Assembly (NCBI GenBank): GCA_015060965.1
Contig: SUXN01000004.1
Location: 14,281-78,280 of the forward strand
Length of the DNA stretch: 64,000 nt
From: Bacteroidales bacterium
GTDB lineage: Bacteria; Bacteroidota; Bacteroidia; Bacteroidales; Bacteroidaceae
Direction of reading: 5' to 3'
Shown: piece after piece, positions 17,547 through 26,343 of the stretch
How positions within the stretch are numbered: position 1 is the first letter of the stretch
How the letters are laid out: every line of letters begins with the position of its first letter
Notes under the pieces: generated by a model
What the model saw: the letters and a program-made list of their open reading frames with translations, nothing else
What the model was told of the DNA's origin: nothing
The model's database searches: none
Made by a program: the position numbers and the translations under genes

Positions 17547-18056
17547 ATGCTGAAAAAGGAAGACTTTGTATACTATGGCAAGTTCCTCAAGCCTCACGGC
17601 ACGAAAGGGGAGATAGGGCTGGAGGGAGACAGCATTGTCCTTGGTGACGACTGCGACTTTGTGGCATGCGAGATTGACGGCATACTGGTGCCGTTCTTCT
17701 TCGAGTCACGCCGCACAAAGAACAGCGACACGCTTATTGTAAAGATTGAGCGCATGGAGAGTGCCGAAGAGGTGCGTTACCTTACCAACCGCGATGCATA
17801 TATCCCCAAAGAGTGGACCGAACAGAGCGAAGTACTCTCATGGAGCTATTTCAAGGGATTCATCGCCGTTGACGAGACATTGGGCGAGATAGGCGAGATC
17901 ATTGATGTTGACGACAGCACCATAAACACGCTTTTCGTCATTGATTGCAACGGCGAGGAGATTCTGGTCCCTGCGCAAGAAGAGATGATTGCCGGCATCG
18001 ACAACGACAACAAGGAGATAATTTTTGACCTCCCTGAGGGGTTGGTTTCGCTTTAA
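17547..18056 (+). CDS. rimM: 16S rRNA processing protein RimM
   Basis: Assembly factor for the 30S subunit head that binds ribosomal protein S19. The N-terminal RimM beta-barrel starts at GKFLKPHGTKGEIGLE, and a PRC-barrel follows with GEIGEIIDVDDSTINTLFVI and EEILVPAQEEMI. The 169-aa length is typical. It sits 8 nt after murA and 11 nt before the M23 gene, with no sign of its own promoter. Confidence 0.95.
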   Translation: MLKKEDFVYYGKFLKPHGTKGEIGLEGDSIVLGDDCDFVACEIDGILVPFFFESRRTKNSDTLIVKIERMESAEEVRYLTNRDAYIPKEWTEQSEVLSWSYFKGFIAVDETLGEIGEIIDVDDSTINTLFVIDCNGEEILVPAQEEMIAGIDNDNKEIIFDLPEGLVSL

Positions 18057-18067
18057 ATACGATTAGG

Positions 18068-18922
18068 ATGAAAAACGACACTAAAAAGAACAGGTTCAGG
18101 CGCAAATACAGGCTGACCATCCACAACGAGAACAAACTGAAGAATGTGCTCGGTTTCTACATATCACCTGTGTGGGTGATACTGTCACTGTTCTTCTCAT
18201 TTATCCTCGTTGCCGGAGTGCTATATCTTGTGGTTGTGTTCACTCCTGTAGGCAGCCTGTTGCCCGGCTATGTAAGCGAAACGACCAAAGCAGAGTTCAT
18301 AAGCAACAATATACGCATCGACTCACTCATCAACGAGGTTGAGAAGCGCGACCGGTATCTGGCAAACATCACAGCCATTCTGAGCGGTGACATCTCTACC
18401 GATTCTATAAAGAATTCGCCACAGCCGATATACGCAGACTCGTTCTCTGTTGAAAAGACAGCACTCGAGGAACAGTTTGAACAGGAGTGGGAGGAGAGAG
18501 AGAAATACAACATCACCTCACAGGCCACGAACGTTGCAGAGCTTCAGGGACTGGACCTCTTCCGCCCCACACAAGGTGAAATCATACGCCGTTTCGATAC
18601 AAGCAACGGCCATTATGGTGTAGACATTGCAGAAGTTCCGGGTGAGAATGTACTTGCAATACATGACGGAGTGGTTGTATTTAGTGACTATACCGCAAAC
18701 GACGGTTACACCATTGCCATACAGCACCGCGAAAATATGATTTCCATATACCGCAGTTGCTACCGTCTGCTTAAGAAAGTGGGTGACAAGGTCGTGGGAG
18801 GCGAGGCCATAGGAACATTGAGTGACGGATTGCTCGACGGAGAGGAAAAGAAAGAGTATCTTCATCTTGAACTATGGCATAGAGGCAAACCGCTTGACCC
18901 GAACACATACATTGCGTTCTGA
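18068..18922 (+). CDS. M23/LytM-domain protein, probably catalytically degenerate
   Basis: 284-aa protein with a basic cytoplasmic N-terminus, one membrane helix at about residues 37-60, a short helical linker and a C-terminal LytM (M23) fold. The first zinc motif HxxxD is present (GHYGVDIA). The HxH motif reads YLHLELW, so the first, catalytic His is Tyr, and the usual YAHL segment reads YRSCY. This suggests a non-hydrolytic LytM protein, like the regulatory EnvC/NlpD class, anchored in the inner membrane. It lies 11 nt after rimM. Confidence 0.85.
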   Translation: MKNDTKKNRFRRKYRLTIHNENKLKNVLGFYISPVWVILSLFFSFILVAGVLYLVVVFTPVGSLLPGYVSETTKAEFISNNIRIDSLINEVEKRDRYLANITAILSGDISTDSIKNSPQPIYADSFSVEKTALEEQFEQEWEEREKYNITSQATNVAELQGLDLFRPTQGEIIRRFDTSNGHYGVDIAEVPGENVLAIHDGVVVFSDYTANDGYTIAIQHRENMISIYRSCYRLLKKVGDKVVGGEAIGTLSDGLLDGEEKKEYLHLELWHRGKPLDPNTYIAF

Positions 18923-18976
18923 TTTAGCCGCAAGAAAGAGACAAACAGGAAAAAACCGAAAAATATAAAATCATAT

Positions 18977-20137
18977 ATGGAGAACAACAGAAAAAGGCAG
19001 CTTGCAATTTTAGGCTCCACCGGTTCTATCGGAACCCAGACCTTACAGGTTGTCGAGGAACATCCAGAATGCTTCGAAGTTTATGCCATAACAGCCGGTA
19101 CACGCGTAGATGACCTCATTGCCCAGGCGCGCAAGTTCATGCCCGAGGCCGTGGTCATTGCCGACGAGACAAAATACCCTAAGCTGAAGGAGGCACTGAG
19201 CGACCTGCCTATAAAGACATACGGCGGTTACGAGGCTATCTGCCAGATCGTAGAATCGGCCCCCATAGATATCGTAGTCACTGCAATGGTAGGTTTCTCG
19301 GGACTACGCCCCACCATAAATGCCATAAAAGCAGGAAAGGCGATTGCTCTTGCCAACAAGGAGACAATGGTTGTTGCCGGTGAACTGATAAATGCACTCG
19401 CAAACGAATACAAGACACCGATATTGCCTGTCGATTCGGAGCACTCTGCCATTTTCCAGTGCCTTGCAGGAGAGATGCACAACAAGGTTGAGAAACTTAT
19501 CCTTACAGCATCGGGAGGTCCCTTCCGCACATTCACCAAGGAGCAGCTGGAGCATGTCACGAAAGAACAGGCTCTCAAGCACCCCAACTGGAGCATGGGA
19601 GCAAAGATTACCATAGACTCCGCCACTATGATGAACAAGGGCTTTGAGGTAATGGAGGCAAAATGGCTGTTCGGTGTAGGCCCCGAGGACATTGAGGTGG
19701 TAGTACACCCGCAATCGGTCATACACTCCATGGTACAGTTCCAGGACGGCGCAATAAAAGCACAGTTGGGAACACCTGATATGCGCCTGCCCATCATGTA
19801 TGCACTCACCTACCCCAAACGATTGGAATCATCATTCAGCCGCATCGATTGGACAACCCTCAAGGAACTCACATTCGAGACACCCGACCTTGAACGTTTC
19901 CCCAACCTGCAACATGCATACACAGCCCTATCGCACGGCGGAAACATGCCTTGTGTAGTAAACGCTGCAAATGAGATATGCGTTGCGGCATTCCTCAACG
20001 ACCGCATCGGCTTCACCGATATGCCGAAGCTCATAGAACGCGCAATGCAGAGTACACCTTACATACTTAAACCTACCCTTGAGGATTACCTTGAGACCGA
20101 CAAGGAGGTACGCAGGATGGTAAGCGAGTGGGTATAA
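18977..20137 (+). CDS. dxr: 1-deoxy-D-xylulose 5-phosphate reductoisomerase
   Basis: Second step of the MEP isoprenoid pathway: makes 2-C-methyl-erythritol 4-phosphate using NADPH. The N-terminal GSTGSIGTQTLQV is the NADPH-binding loop. The metal-binding segment LPVDSEHSAIFQCL and the substrate-binding SGGPFR are intact, as is WSMGAKITIDSATMMNKGFE. The length of 386 aa is normal. A 54-nt gap separates it from the M23 gene, and rseP follows after 33 nt. Confidence 0.97.
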   Translation: MENNRKRQLAILGSTGSIGTQTLQVVEEHPECFEVYAITAGTRVDDLIAQARKFMPEAVVIADETKYPKLKEALSDLPIKTYGGYEAICQIVESAPIDIVVTAMVGFSGLRPTINAIKAGKAIALANKETMVVAGELINALANEYKTPILPVDSEHSAIFQCLAGEMHNKVEKLILTASGGPFRTFTKEQLEHVTKEQALKHPNWSMGAKITIDSATMMNKGFEVMEAKWLFGVGPEDIEVVVHPQSVIHSMVQFQDGAIKAQLGTPDMRLPIMYALTYPKRLESSFSRIDWTTLKELTFETPDLERFPNLQHAYTALSHGGNMPCVVNAANEICVAAFLNDRIGFTDMPKLIERAMQSTPYILKPTLEDYLETDKEVRRMVSEWV

Positions 20138-20170
20138 CAGAACATAAACAAAATCATACTATAACAGAAA

Positions 20171-21514
20171 ATGGAAATATTTTTGATACGCGCACTGCAG
20201 CTCATTATGGCATTGAGCCTGCTGGTGCTTATTCACGAGTTCGGACACTTTTTATTTGCAAGGATATTCAAGGTAAGAGTTGAGAAATTCTACCTTTTCT
20301 TCGATTGGAAATTCTCACTCTTCAAGTGGAAACCCAAAAACAGCGATACAGAGTACGGTATGGGGTGGATTCCATTGGGCGGCTACTGCAAGATTGCAGG
20401 AATGATTGACGAGTCAATGGACACCGAGCAGATGAAGCAGCCGGCACAACCATGGGAATACCGTTCAAAGCCGGCATGGCAGAGATTGCTCATTATTGTC
20501 GGTGGTGTAATGTTCAATCTTATCCTTGCTGTCCTCATCTACTCGATGGTACTTTTCACCTGGGGTGAGCACTATGTCGACCTGCACAAGATGGACAACG
20601 GCTTCGAGTTCAGCCAGACAGCACAGCAGATAGGTTTCCGGGACGGTGACAAGATTATAAAGTTCGACGGTGAGGAGGCACACGAGCTATATCTTGACAA
20701 GGTACGCGGTACAAACATATTCCGCAGCGTGTGTGATGCCAGCGAGGTTACCGTCTTGCGCAACGGCAAGGAGGTTGCCGTGAGCATACCCGACACCTTA
20801 GGCCTCCTTAACATGAACAAGGGGGGACAGTTCATGCGTATGCGTACCAAACCAGTCGTTGACAGTATTGCGGCAGGAAGCATCGCACAGAGAGCAGGTC
20901 TGTTGGCAGGCGACAGCATTCTCTCAATCGACGGTGAGAAGATAACATCATGGTCGCACATTGCCATTGCACTCGACAAGATCAGCAAAGCCAAGAAAGA
21001 GAGTTTCAGCATAGAGGTAATGCGCGGAGAGCCCGTTGTGCTCACAGCACAGACAAACGGCACCGAAACATTGCAGTTGGGAGTTTACTCACAGGGTAAC
21101 AACTACCCTCTTGTACACAACGAGTACGGCTTCTTCGCATCGTTCCCTGCCGGAGTATCATTCGGCTTTGATGTATTACGCAGCTATGTCAGCGACTTCC
21201 AGTATGTATTCTCGGCCGAGGGCGCAAAGTCAGTGGGTATGTTCGCATCCATCGGCAGCCTTTTCCCGGCCGAGTGGGATTGGCACGAGTTCTGGCTGAT
21301 GACAGCATTCCTCTCTATCATCCTCGCTTTCATGAACATACTGCCCATTCCGGCTCTTGACGGCGGACACGCACTGTTCCTGATTGCAGAGATGATTACA
21401 GGCAAGCAACCGAGCGACAAGTTCATGGAGCGCGCACAGATGGTGGGAATGCTCCTGATACTCGGACTTTTCGTTCTGGCGATGTACAACGACCTTGCAA
21501 GATTCGTATTCTAA
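20171..21514 (+). CDS. rseP: Site-2 zinc metalloprotease RseP
   Basis: Intramembrane protease that cleaves anti-sigma factors and signal-peptide remnants. The zinc motif HEFGH is at residues 22-26 in the first helix, and the third ligand is in LPIPALDGGH at about residue 395. A PDZ domain is clear near residues 225-300 (AGLLAGDSILSIDGEKI), preceded by a more divergent one around residue 150. The 447-aa length fits Bacteroidota RseP. The serpin gene begins 5 nt after the stop. Confidence 0.95.
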   Translation: MEIFLIRALQLIMALSLLVLIHEFGHFLFARIFKVRVEKFYLFFDWKFSLFKWKPKNSDTEYGMGWIPLGGYCKIAGMIDESMDTEQMKQPAQPWEYRSKPAWQRLLIIVGGVMFNLILAVLIYSMVLFTWGEHYVDLHKMDNGFEFSQTAQQIGFRDGDKIIKFDGEEAHELYLDKVRGTNIFRSVCDASEVTVLRNGKEVAVSIPDTLGLLNMNKGGQFMRMRTKPVVDSIAAGSIAQRAGLLAGDSILSIDGEKITSWSHIAIALDKISKAKKESFSIEVMRGEPVVLTAQTNGTETLQLGVYSQGNNYPLVHNEYGFFASFPAGVSFGFDVLRSYVSDFQYVFSAEGAKSVGMFASIGSLFPAEWDWHEFWLMTAFLSIILAFMNILPIPALDGGHALFLIAEMITGKQPSDKFMERAQMVGMLLILGLFVLAMYNDLARFVF

Positions 21515-21519
21515 TATAT

Positions 21520-22752
21520 ATGAACAAGACACTTTTAACAGCAACAATAGGCATTCTTGCCGTTATGATGTCATGCAGCAGCGGCAAGAAGGGCATTGCT
21601 ACAGCCATGAAAGGAAGTGAAACGACAAACAGCACAGCTGAGTACACTGCAGTCATAAGAGAGATTGCCGATAAAGGGGAGTTCTGGAACACCCTCTTTA
21701 CTCTGGTAAGCAATGGGAGCAACAAGGAGAATGTATGTATTTCTCCTTTGAGCGCACAGCTTGCCCTTTCGATGACCGCAGCAGGAGCTACAGGCGAGAC
21801 GCAGGAGCAGATGTACAATGCAATGCAACTGACAGGGGACGTCAACAAGAGTTCCAAAGAACTCATAGGAAACATTACAGCACCCAACGAGCAGTGCGAA
21901 GTAAAGATTGCAAACTCCATCTGGGTAAACGAAAAACTCGATGTAAAGGAGAGTTTCATAAACACCAACAAGAAGTACTTTGATGCTCTTGTTGAGAACG
22001 TGCCTTTCAACAAGGCTACCTTAGGCAGGATAAACGGCTGGTGCAGCGACAAGACCAACGGCAAAATAAAATCCATCCTTGACGAGATCAAGAAAGACCA
22101 GAGAATGTTCCTTCTCAATGCACTCTATTTCAAGGGCGCGTGGAGAAAGGAGTTCAACGAAGGTAACACAAAGGAGAAGCCTTTTACATGCAAAGACGGC
22201 ACAAAGGTCAACGTTCCCATGATGAACCAATCATTGAGAACATCATATTACGAAGACAATGCCATGCAGATTGCATCAATGCCCTTTAAGGGCGGTTACC
22301 AGATGTTACTAATACTGCCATCGGAAGAGACCGGTGATGCAGAACTGTCAAAGCACCTGGCAGGGAATTTCAGAAACAGTCTGGCGCAGATGACCACCTG
22401 CGAGGTAGACCTCTCGATGCCACGATTCAAGAGCGAGTTCAGTACAAGCCTCAAAGAGCCCCTCAAGACAATGGGTGCAGAGAGAGCCTTCGGTGACAAC
22501 GCCCAGTTCGATGGTATATCCGACACACCGCTCTTCATTGACAACGTTATACAGAAGACCTATATCAGTGTAGACGAGAAAGGCGCAGAAGCTGCCGCCG
22601 TCACGGCAATTTCAATGGCACTCACAAGCATGCCGCGCCCGGTTGAGAAGAAAGTCATGAACCTCAACCGTCCTTTCTTATATATTATAACCGACTATGC
22701 AGCTGAGAAGTTTCTTTTCATCGGCAAGGTTGGCAACCCTAACGGGAAATAA
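21520..22752 (+). CDS. Serpin-family lipoprotein (protease inhibitor)
   Basis: 410-aa serpin with an SPII signal peptide (lipobox MMSC, Cys at about 22). The serpin core is clear: CISPLSAQLALSMTAAGA, ALYFKGAWRKEF, and a reactive loop with the inhibitory hinge EKGAEAAAVTA at about residues 352-362 followed by NRPFLYII. The small residues of the hinge suggest a functional inhibitor rather than a storage-type serpin. Counting 17 residues from the hinge Glu gives a tentative Thr-Ser P1-P1', but the loop after it is longer than usual. It is likely a surface or periplasmic shield against host or self proteases. Confidence 0.93.
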   Translation: MNKTLLTATIGILAVMMSCSSGKKGIATAMKGSETTNSTAEYTAVIREIADKGEFWNTLFTLVSNGSNKENVCISPLSAQLALSMTAAGATGETQEQMYNAMQLTGDVNKSSKELIGNITAPNEQCEVKIANSIWVNEKLDVKESFINTNKKYFDALVENVPFNKATLGRINGWCSDKTNGKIKSILDEIKKDQRMFLLNALYFKGAWRKEFNEGNTKEKPFTCKDGTKVNVPMMNQSLRTSYYEDNAMQIASMPFKGGYQMLLILPSEETGDAELSKHLAGNFRNSLAQMTTCEVDLSMPRFKSEFSTSLKEPLKTMGAERAFGDNAQFDGISDTPLFIDNVIQKTYISVDEKGAEAAAVTAISMALTSMPRPVEKKVMNLNRPFLYIITDYAAEKFLFIGKVGNPNGK

Positions 22753-22779
22753 CACATATCATATTAAACAAAACAAAGT

Positions 22780-24096
22780 ATGAAACGTCTTTTTGGAACA
22801 TTGATGCTGCTGCTTATTGTAGCAACAAGTTACGGTAAAGGCCCAAAGTACATCTTCTTCTTCATCGGTGACGGAATGGGCCCGTCACACGTGCTCGGTA
22901 CAGAGCTCTACCTTGGAGAACTGCAGGGGGTAATCGGACGCCCTCAGAAGCTATGTTTTACACAATTCCCCGAGACAGCCCTTGTGACGACATTCTCGGC
23001 GACCAACGGTGTGACAGACTCGGCAGCATCGGGAACTGCGCTATCTACAGGCACAAAGACCTTCAATGCAGCCATAGGAGTGGACTGCGACTCGCTCCCT
23101 GTGTACAGCATCGCTGCTGACCTTGCCAAAAAGGGAATGGCTATCGGTGTTGCCACCACAGTGCCCATCAACCATGCGACACCGGCGGCGTTCTATGCAC
23201 ACAACATCAGCCGTCACAACTATGACAGCATAGCACCCTGGATGTTCACAGCAGGCTACGATTTCTACGCCGGCGGTGACGCAAAGGGCAGCAAGGAGAC
23301 TTTCGAAATGGTACAGAAGAGAGCAGCAGAGGAGGGTTATACCATTGCACGCGGATACAAGGACTACCTCTCAAAGGCCGATGATGCCGAGAAGATGATG
23401 CTCTTCCAGAAAAACTACTCTACAGAACTCCCATACGCAATAAACCGCAAGGCCGATGACCTTACCCTTGCACAGATTACAGCTGCAGGCATCGATTTCC
23501 TTGAGGAGAAGAGCAAGAAGGGATTCTTCATGATGATTGAGGGCGGAAAGATTGACTACGCTGCACATAACGATGACGGCGCAACCGTGTTCCAGGAGGT
23601 GATTGACTTCAATGCGGCAATTGAGGAAGCATATGAGTTCTACAAGAGACATAAGAACGAGACCCTTATCATTGTTACCGCAGACCACGAGACCGGAGGT
23701 CTTGTACTGGGCTACAGCGGCGAGTACAAACTCAACCTCAAGGCCCTTGAGTCGCAGAAGGTGAGTGTGGAGAGGATGATTGAGATTCTCAAGGCCGAAA
23801 AGGAGACAACCTGGGGCCGCATCGAAGAGCTTGTGAAAGAGAATATAGGAGTCGCACTACGCAAGAAACATAATGCCGACGAAAAGGTTACTGTAGACAA
23901 CAGCCTCGCCAGCGAGATTGCCTACAATGCAGTCTACGACCTCAACCGCAAGGCTCTGCTCTCATGGGCAAGCGGCAACCACTCGGGCACTTATGTTCCT
24001 CTTTATGCCATAGGCAAGGGAGCAGAAGCGTTTGACGGAGTGATTGACAACACCGACATAATGAAGATCATCAAGAAACTTAAAGGTATTAAGTAA
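22780..24096 (+). CDS. Alkaline phosphatase
   Basis: Secreted metal-dependent phosphomonoesterase. A short signal peptide (MKRLFGTLMLLLIVATSYG) is followed by the metal-binding FFIGDGMGPSHV, the nucleophile motif TDSAASGTALSTGTK, the metal ligands TADHETGG and a C-terminal GNHSGTYVPLYA. The length of 438 aa is normal. It lies 27 nt after the serpin gene and is followed by a strong hairpin terminator. No Pho-box-type sequence was recognised. Confidence 0.95.
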   Translation: MKRLFGTLMLLLIVATSYGKGPKYIFFFIGDGMGPSHVLGTELYLGELQGVIGRPQKLCFTQFPETALVTTFSATNGVTDSAASGTALSTGTKTFNAAIGVDCDSLPVYSIAADLAKKGMAIGVATTVPINHATPAAFYAHNISRHNYDSIAPWMFTAGYDFYAGGDAKGSKETFEMVQKRAAEEGYTIARGYKDYLSKADDAEKMMLFQKNYSTELPYAINRKADDLTLAQITAAGIDFLEEKSKKGFFMMIEGGKIDYAAHNDDGATVFQEVIDFNAAIEEAYEFYKRHKNETLIIVTADHETGGLVLGYSGEYKLNLKALESQKVSVERMIEILKAEKETTWGRIEELVKENIGVALRKKHNADEKVTVDNSLASEIAYNAVYDLNRKALLSWASGNHSGTYVPLYAIGKGAEAFDGVIDNTDIMKIIKKLKGIK

Positions 24097-24118
24097 GGCC
24101 GACCGCTTTACTACACAT

Positions 24119-24159
24119 AAATAGAGACAGGCACATCAATGATGTGCCTGTCTCTATTT
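24119..24159. terminator. Bidirectional terminator between alkaline phosphatase and lipoprotein cluster
   Basis: Perfect 20-bp arms (AAATAGAGACAGGCACATCA and its complement) are separated by one base. The stem ends in AAA/TTT on either side, in the 78-bp gap between convergent genes. It can serve both directions. Confidence 0.88.
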
Positions 24160-24174
24160 GTTATCGGGATATGA

Positions 24175-24540
24175 TTATTCTACTCCCTGAAGCAGCTGGA
24201 CAATCTTAATCGCCTGCTCACGTGTGGGCTCAAACTCCTTCAACTTATCTGCAATCACTACGCCAAGGCTCTCTGCTGCGCCTGTCATCTTTTCATCTGC
24301 AAGTTTGAATGCAACGCTGTCGAGCTGTAGCTTCTCAAACACATCCTTATACTCATTCTTTACAGAATCGAGCTGAACGGTAAATACCTCAAGAGCTGAA
24401 ATCAACTCATCGGCAGAATTGACCTTAGCAATATTCTCCTTTGCGTTACCGAACACATTTATAGTAGCCGACACAGGGTCCTTGCCACCACATGATGCCA
24501 GCATTACGACAGCCAGCATAGCCAACATGATTTTCTTCAT
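24175..24540 (-). CDS. Small helical lipoprotein
   Basis: 121-aa protein with an SPII signal (MKKIMLAMLAVVMLASCGGK; Cys at 17). The mature part is predicted to be all-helical, without a recognised family. The segment SADELISALEVFTVQLDSV resembles the YDELVKLNHSLTSAV-type segment in the product of 25126-26154, hinting at a shared helical module. It is the last gene of a four-gene lipoprotein cluster, 21 nt after its neighbour, and is followed by the terminator at 24119-24159. Function unknown. Confidence 0.72.
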   Translation of the reverse strand: MKKIMLAMLAVVMLASCGGKDPVSATINVFGNAKENIAKVNSADELISALEVFTVQLDSVKNEYKDVFEKLQLDSVAFKLADEKMTGAAESLGVVIADKLKEFEPTREQAIKIVQLLQGVE

Positions 24541-24561
24541 AATATATCTTTTTGTCTATTT

Positions 24562-24735
24562 TTATTCATTCACAATAACAACGGTTGAGTCAATGACCAT
24601 TGCAGGAATACAATCGGCATCCACAATCTGTTCTGGAGCAGGATTATGGCCCTTCTCGTCTACTTTATCAACAGCTGCAGCACCGCCACAACCTACAAGC
24701 GACACTGTCATTAGTACAAGCAGTAACTTTTTCAT
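24562..24735 (-). CDS. Very small lipoprotein
   Basis: 57-aa protein with a good SPII signal peptide (MKKLLLVLMTVSLVGCGGAA; Cys at 16), leaving a mature peptide of about 42 residues. I recognise no family. The ATG at 24735 places the signal correctly; the frame extends 11 codons upstream. It lies between two larger lipoprotein genes with 13- and 21-nt gaps, so it is probably cotranscribed with them. It could be a structural or regulatory peptide of the cluster. Confidence 0.6.
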   Translation of the reverse strand: MKKLLLVLMTVSLVGCGGAAAVDKVDEKGHNPAPEQIVDADCIPAMVIDSTVVIVNE

Positions 24736-24748
24736 GGTTCCAATATCA

Positions 24749-25111
24749 TTATAAATTCTTGAATTCAATGAACTTCTCTATATACAGGTCATCATACTCT
24801 GTCTGAGCAGCTTTGAGAGAATCCTCATCTGCGCGGTATGCATCAGCATTTGTCATCTTCTCCTCAAAAATCTTCTCATATTCAGCCTCGCATTCAGTGT
24901 TGATTGCTGCAAGTTCGCTCTCGAGCTGAACGTTAATTTCATTCAGTGCCGCAGCATCAGCCGCAGCGTTTACCTTTGCTGTTGCGGCCTTATAGGCAGC
25001 AGTTTTCTTATTGTAGACATTTTCCCTTACAGCATCGGCTGCACAAGAAAGGATTGCAAACATTGCAAATACAGCAATTAAACATGCCGAAAAAACATTA
25101 ATCTTTTTCAT
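24749..25111 (-). CDS. Helical lipoprotein with one copy of the cluster module
   Basis: 120-aa protein with an SPII signal ending LSC (Cys at about 23). The mature part is Ala/Glu-rich helix. It has the spacing of one unit of the neighbour's repeat: Tyr-rich start (VYNKKTAAYK), NEINVQLESEL in the middle and YDDLYIEKFIEF at the end, matching the FKNAYIGKITPF ends of the larger protein. An in-frame ATG at 25120 is the alternative start. It lies 14 nt after the larger gene. No known family; function unknown. Confidence 0.7.
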   Translation of the reverse strand: MKKINVFSACLIAVFAMFAILSCAADAVRENVYNKKTAAYKAATAKVNAAADAAALNEINVQLESELAAINTECEAEYEKIFEEKMTNADAYRADEDSLKAAQTEYDDLYIEKFIEFKNL

Positions 25112-25125
25112 ATCATTCATTTTTA

Positions 25126-26154
25126 TTATTCCAATGCTTTGAATAGTGAATTTACCGTTTCCATCTCACGACGGTAGTTGACGTTCCCTTTGGCTATCTC
25201 TGCTGCCACATAATCGAGTTCGGCAGCATTCTCGGTGAGGAACTGCTTGTTGACAAGCACAAAATCAGTTTTCAGCGTCTTGAGTTCTGCTGCATCCTCG
25301 ACTGTAGCAAACAATTCGGCTGTACCCGAATAGAGGTTCTTCTGATACTCGATCATCGGCATAACCACCTTACCCATATAGGCATCCATAAATCTCTCCT
25401 TAGCCTTGGCAACCTCTTCTTTCTCAGCCGTGTATGCATCAGGAGCAACCTGAACCATAGAGTTCTCATTCTGGAACAGCATGATATCCTTGTCAAGGAA
25501 CTGTTTCACCTGTTTCAATTCCTTATACCCATCGGTAAGAGACAGTTTATCATAATATCTGTTGTAGATAGCAACCTCTGCATCAAAGATAAAAGGTGTT
25601 ATCTTGCCTATATATGCATTCTTGAAAGCCTCACCCGCCTTGTTCAACTCCACAAACTGCTCCTGGCACATCTTGAAAGCTGTAGCCTTTTTGAGTTCGT
25701 CATTGTTTTCGCTTCCCAGTTTTGAGACTGCGCTTGTCAGAGAATGGTTCAGTTTCACAAGCTCATCATAATTCTGTGCCCCATTCACCTTCTCTGCATA
25801 CTCTTCATAAAGGTCAATCTGCTGCTTAAGGACATGGTTCATGACCTTATTCAGGTATGCTTTCACATATTCCGTTTCAGCCCTGACAAGTTCTTTTACA
25901 CCCTCTTTATGCTTTACAGCCTCCTTATGGAACTGCACAATCTCGTCGCCGTTGTCCCTTATTAAGGACACCATTTTTGTATCGAGTTCCGTGTTCAGTT
26001 TCTTTATGCCCTCATACGAAGATGCAGTATCGAGCCTCTCCTTGTACTCGTCGTAGAGTGCTGTCTGACAGTTATAAACGTCACCTGAGCAACCTACTGC
26101 CAACATGACAAATGCCGACAAAGTAAACGAGAGAGAAGAATTCCTGTTTGCCAT
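25126..26154 (-). CDS. Lipoprotein with four tandem helical repeats
   Basis: 342-aa protein with an SPII signal (MANRNSSLSFTLSAFVMLAV-GC; Cys at 22). The mature region divides into about four units of 75-84 residues (roughly 27-110, 111-190, 191-268, 269-342). Each begins with a Tyr-rich helix (ALYDEYKERL; DLYEEYAEKV; AIYNRYYDKL) and has a central E-L-x-x-L segment. The first three end with YLNKVMNHVL, YIGKITPFIF or YMGKVVMPMI. I know no named family. It is first in the cluster, with a good promoter match 50 bases upstream. Function unknown; a scaffold or binding role is possible. Confidence 0.75.
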   Translation of the reverse strand: MANRNSSLSFTLSAFVMLAVGCSGDVYNCQTALYDEYKERLDTASSYEGIKKLNTELDTKMVSLIRDNGDEIVQFHKEAVKHKEGVKELVRAETEYVKAYLNKVMNHVLKQQIDLYEEYAEKVNGAQNYDELVKLNHSLTSAVSKLGSENNDELKKATAFKMCQEQFVELNKAGEAFKNAYIGKITPFIFDAEVAIYNRYYDKLSLTDGYKELKQVKQFLDKDIMLFQNENSMVQVAPDAYTAEKEEVAKAKERFMDAYMGKVVMPMIEYQKNLYSGTAELFATVEDAAELKTLKTDFVLVNKQFLTENAAELDYVAAEIAKGNVNYRREMETVNSLFKALE

Positions 26155-26203
26155 TATTTCACTGTTTAAAACAAACCGTTGCGCTTGCACATAATTAATT
26201 GTG

Positions 26204-26235
26204 CGAAATTAGCACGATATTTTAAAAAATGCAAA
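26204..26235 (-). promoter_or_regulatory. Putative promoter of the lipoprotein cluster
   Basis: On the minus strand TTTG, a 20-base spacer, then TAATTTCG (one mismatch to TAnnTTTG). Spacing fits the Bacteroidota sigma-ABfr promoter. The start codon at 26154 is about 40 bases beyond the expected transcription start. Confidence 0.65.
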
Positions 26236-26343
26236 CCGTGACCACACCTAATTGATGTGAAATAATTATAAATAACAAAGAGCCTCAATCTTTCGCCGAA
26301 AAATTATTAAATTCAAGACAATAGACTTAAATTCGCAAACCGT

